Below are positions 5,555 to 5,601 of a stretch of DNA of 5,601 nucleotides, piece after piece (position 1 is the first letter of the stretch; every line of letters starts with the position of its first letter). Origin of the DNA: Bacillota bacterium (GTDB lineage: Bacteria; Bacillota; Clostridia; Oscillospirales; Oscillospiraceae); assembly GCA_023406225.1 (NCBI GenBank), contig JAEXWS010000004.1:1-5601 (forward strand). Reading direction: 5' to 3'. The notes under the pieces are model-generated. The model was not told the origin of the DNA. It saw only the letters and a program-made list of their open reading frames with translations, and ran no database searches. The position numbers and the translations under genes were made by a program.

Positions 5555-5583
5555 AGTTTATCAGAATCCTCAGCCCTTTGCAA
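5555..5583 (-). promoter_or_regulatory. Candidate promoter of the DUF1294 gene, overlapping the upstream gene end
   Basis: On the minus strand a -35-like TTGCAA (5583-5578) and a -10 box TAAACT (5560-5555) are separated by 17 bp, with TG-A before the -10 giving the extended form TGATAAACT. Transcription would start near 5548, inside the left arm of the terminator hairpin, leaving a shortened 6-bp stem in the new mRNA. The leader would be about 40 nt. Confidence 0.45.
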
Positions 5584-5601
5584 GCGCGCCCAGGGCGCAG
5601 G
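5570..5601 (-). CDS. Possible 3' end of an unidentified minus-strand gene (partial)
   Basis: Reading in from the right edge on the minus strand, one frame gives CALGALAKG and then a TGA stop at 5572-5570, 15 bp before the strong terminator hairpin. Position of the stop relative to the hairpin is the main support. The fragment is too short to identify and the other two frames are also open here, so the frame choice is an inference. Confidence 0.35.
   Translation of the reverse strand, partial: CALGALAKG

Overview
The window looks like chromosomal core DNA of a GC-rich anaerobic Clostridium-class Firmicute, probably Oscillospiraceae-like. The reasons are strongly GC-biased third codon positions in every gene, AT-rich sigma-A type promoters, Shine-Dalgarno sites close to AGGAGG, a two-iron superoxide reductase typical of anaerobes, and a Bacillus-type pyruvate kinase with an extra C-terminal phosphotransfer-like domain. 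The lineage is inferred from protein and signal style only; no rRNA or other marker is present.

Layout. Positions 1-1978 (minus strand) hold an almost complete B subunit of a type IIA DNA topoisomerase (GyrB/ParE family). Its catalytic residues are intact, but several signature motifs are spelled differently from textbook GyrB/ParE. A 433-bp divergent intergenic region (1979-2411) follows. It carries a good minus-strand promoter for the topoisomerase, a cluster of DnaA-box-like 9-mers on the plus strand, and the promoter of the next gene with an inverted repeat across it. Positions 2412-2786 (plus) encode desulfoferrodoxin/superoxide reductase, closed by a strong intrinsic terminator. Positions 2951-4693 (plus) encode pyruvate kinase. 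A small GIY-YIG-like protein (4764-5108, plus) follows after 70 bp with no clear terminator between, so it may be co-transcribed with pyk. A 15-bp-stem bidirectional terminator (5121-5154) separates it from a convergent DUF1294 membrane protein gene (5169-5507, minus). Upstream of that gene, a second strong hairpin with a T-tract overlaps a candidate promoter and directly abuts the Shine-Dalgarno site. The last 32 bases probably hold the 3' end of another minus-strand gene.

Functionally this is a set of housekeeping genes rather than one pathway: DNA topology, oxygen defence, the last step of glycolysis, and two poorly characterised small proteins. I see no mobile element, CRISPR array, tRNA or rRNA. 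The points most worth a second look are the non-canonical topoisomerase, the DnaA-box-like cluster beside it, and the overlapping terminator/promoter before the DUF1294 gene. I did not find a clearly new multi-gene system.
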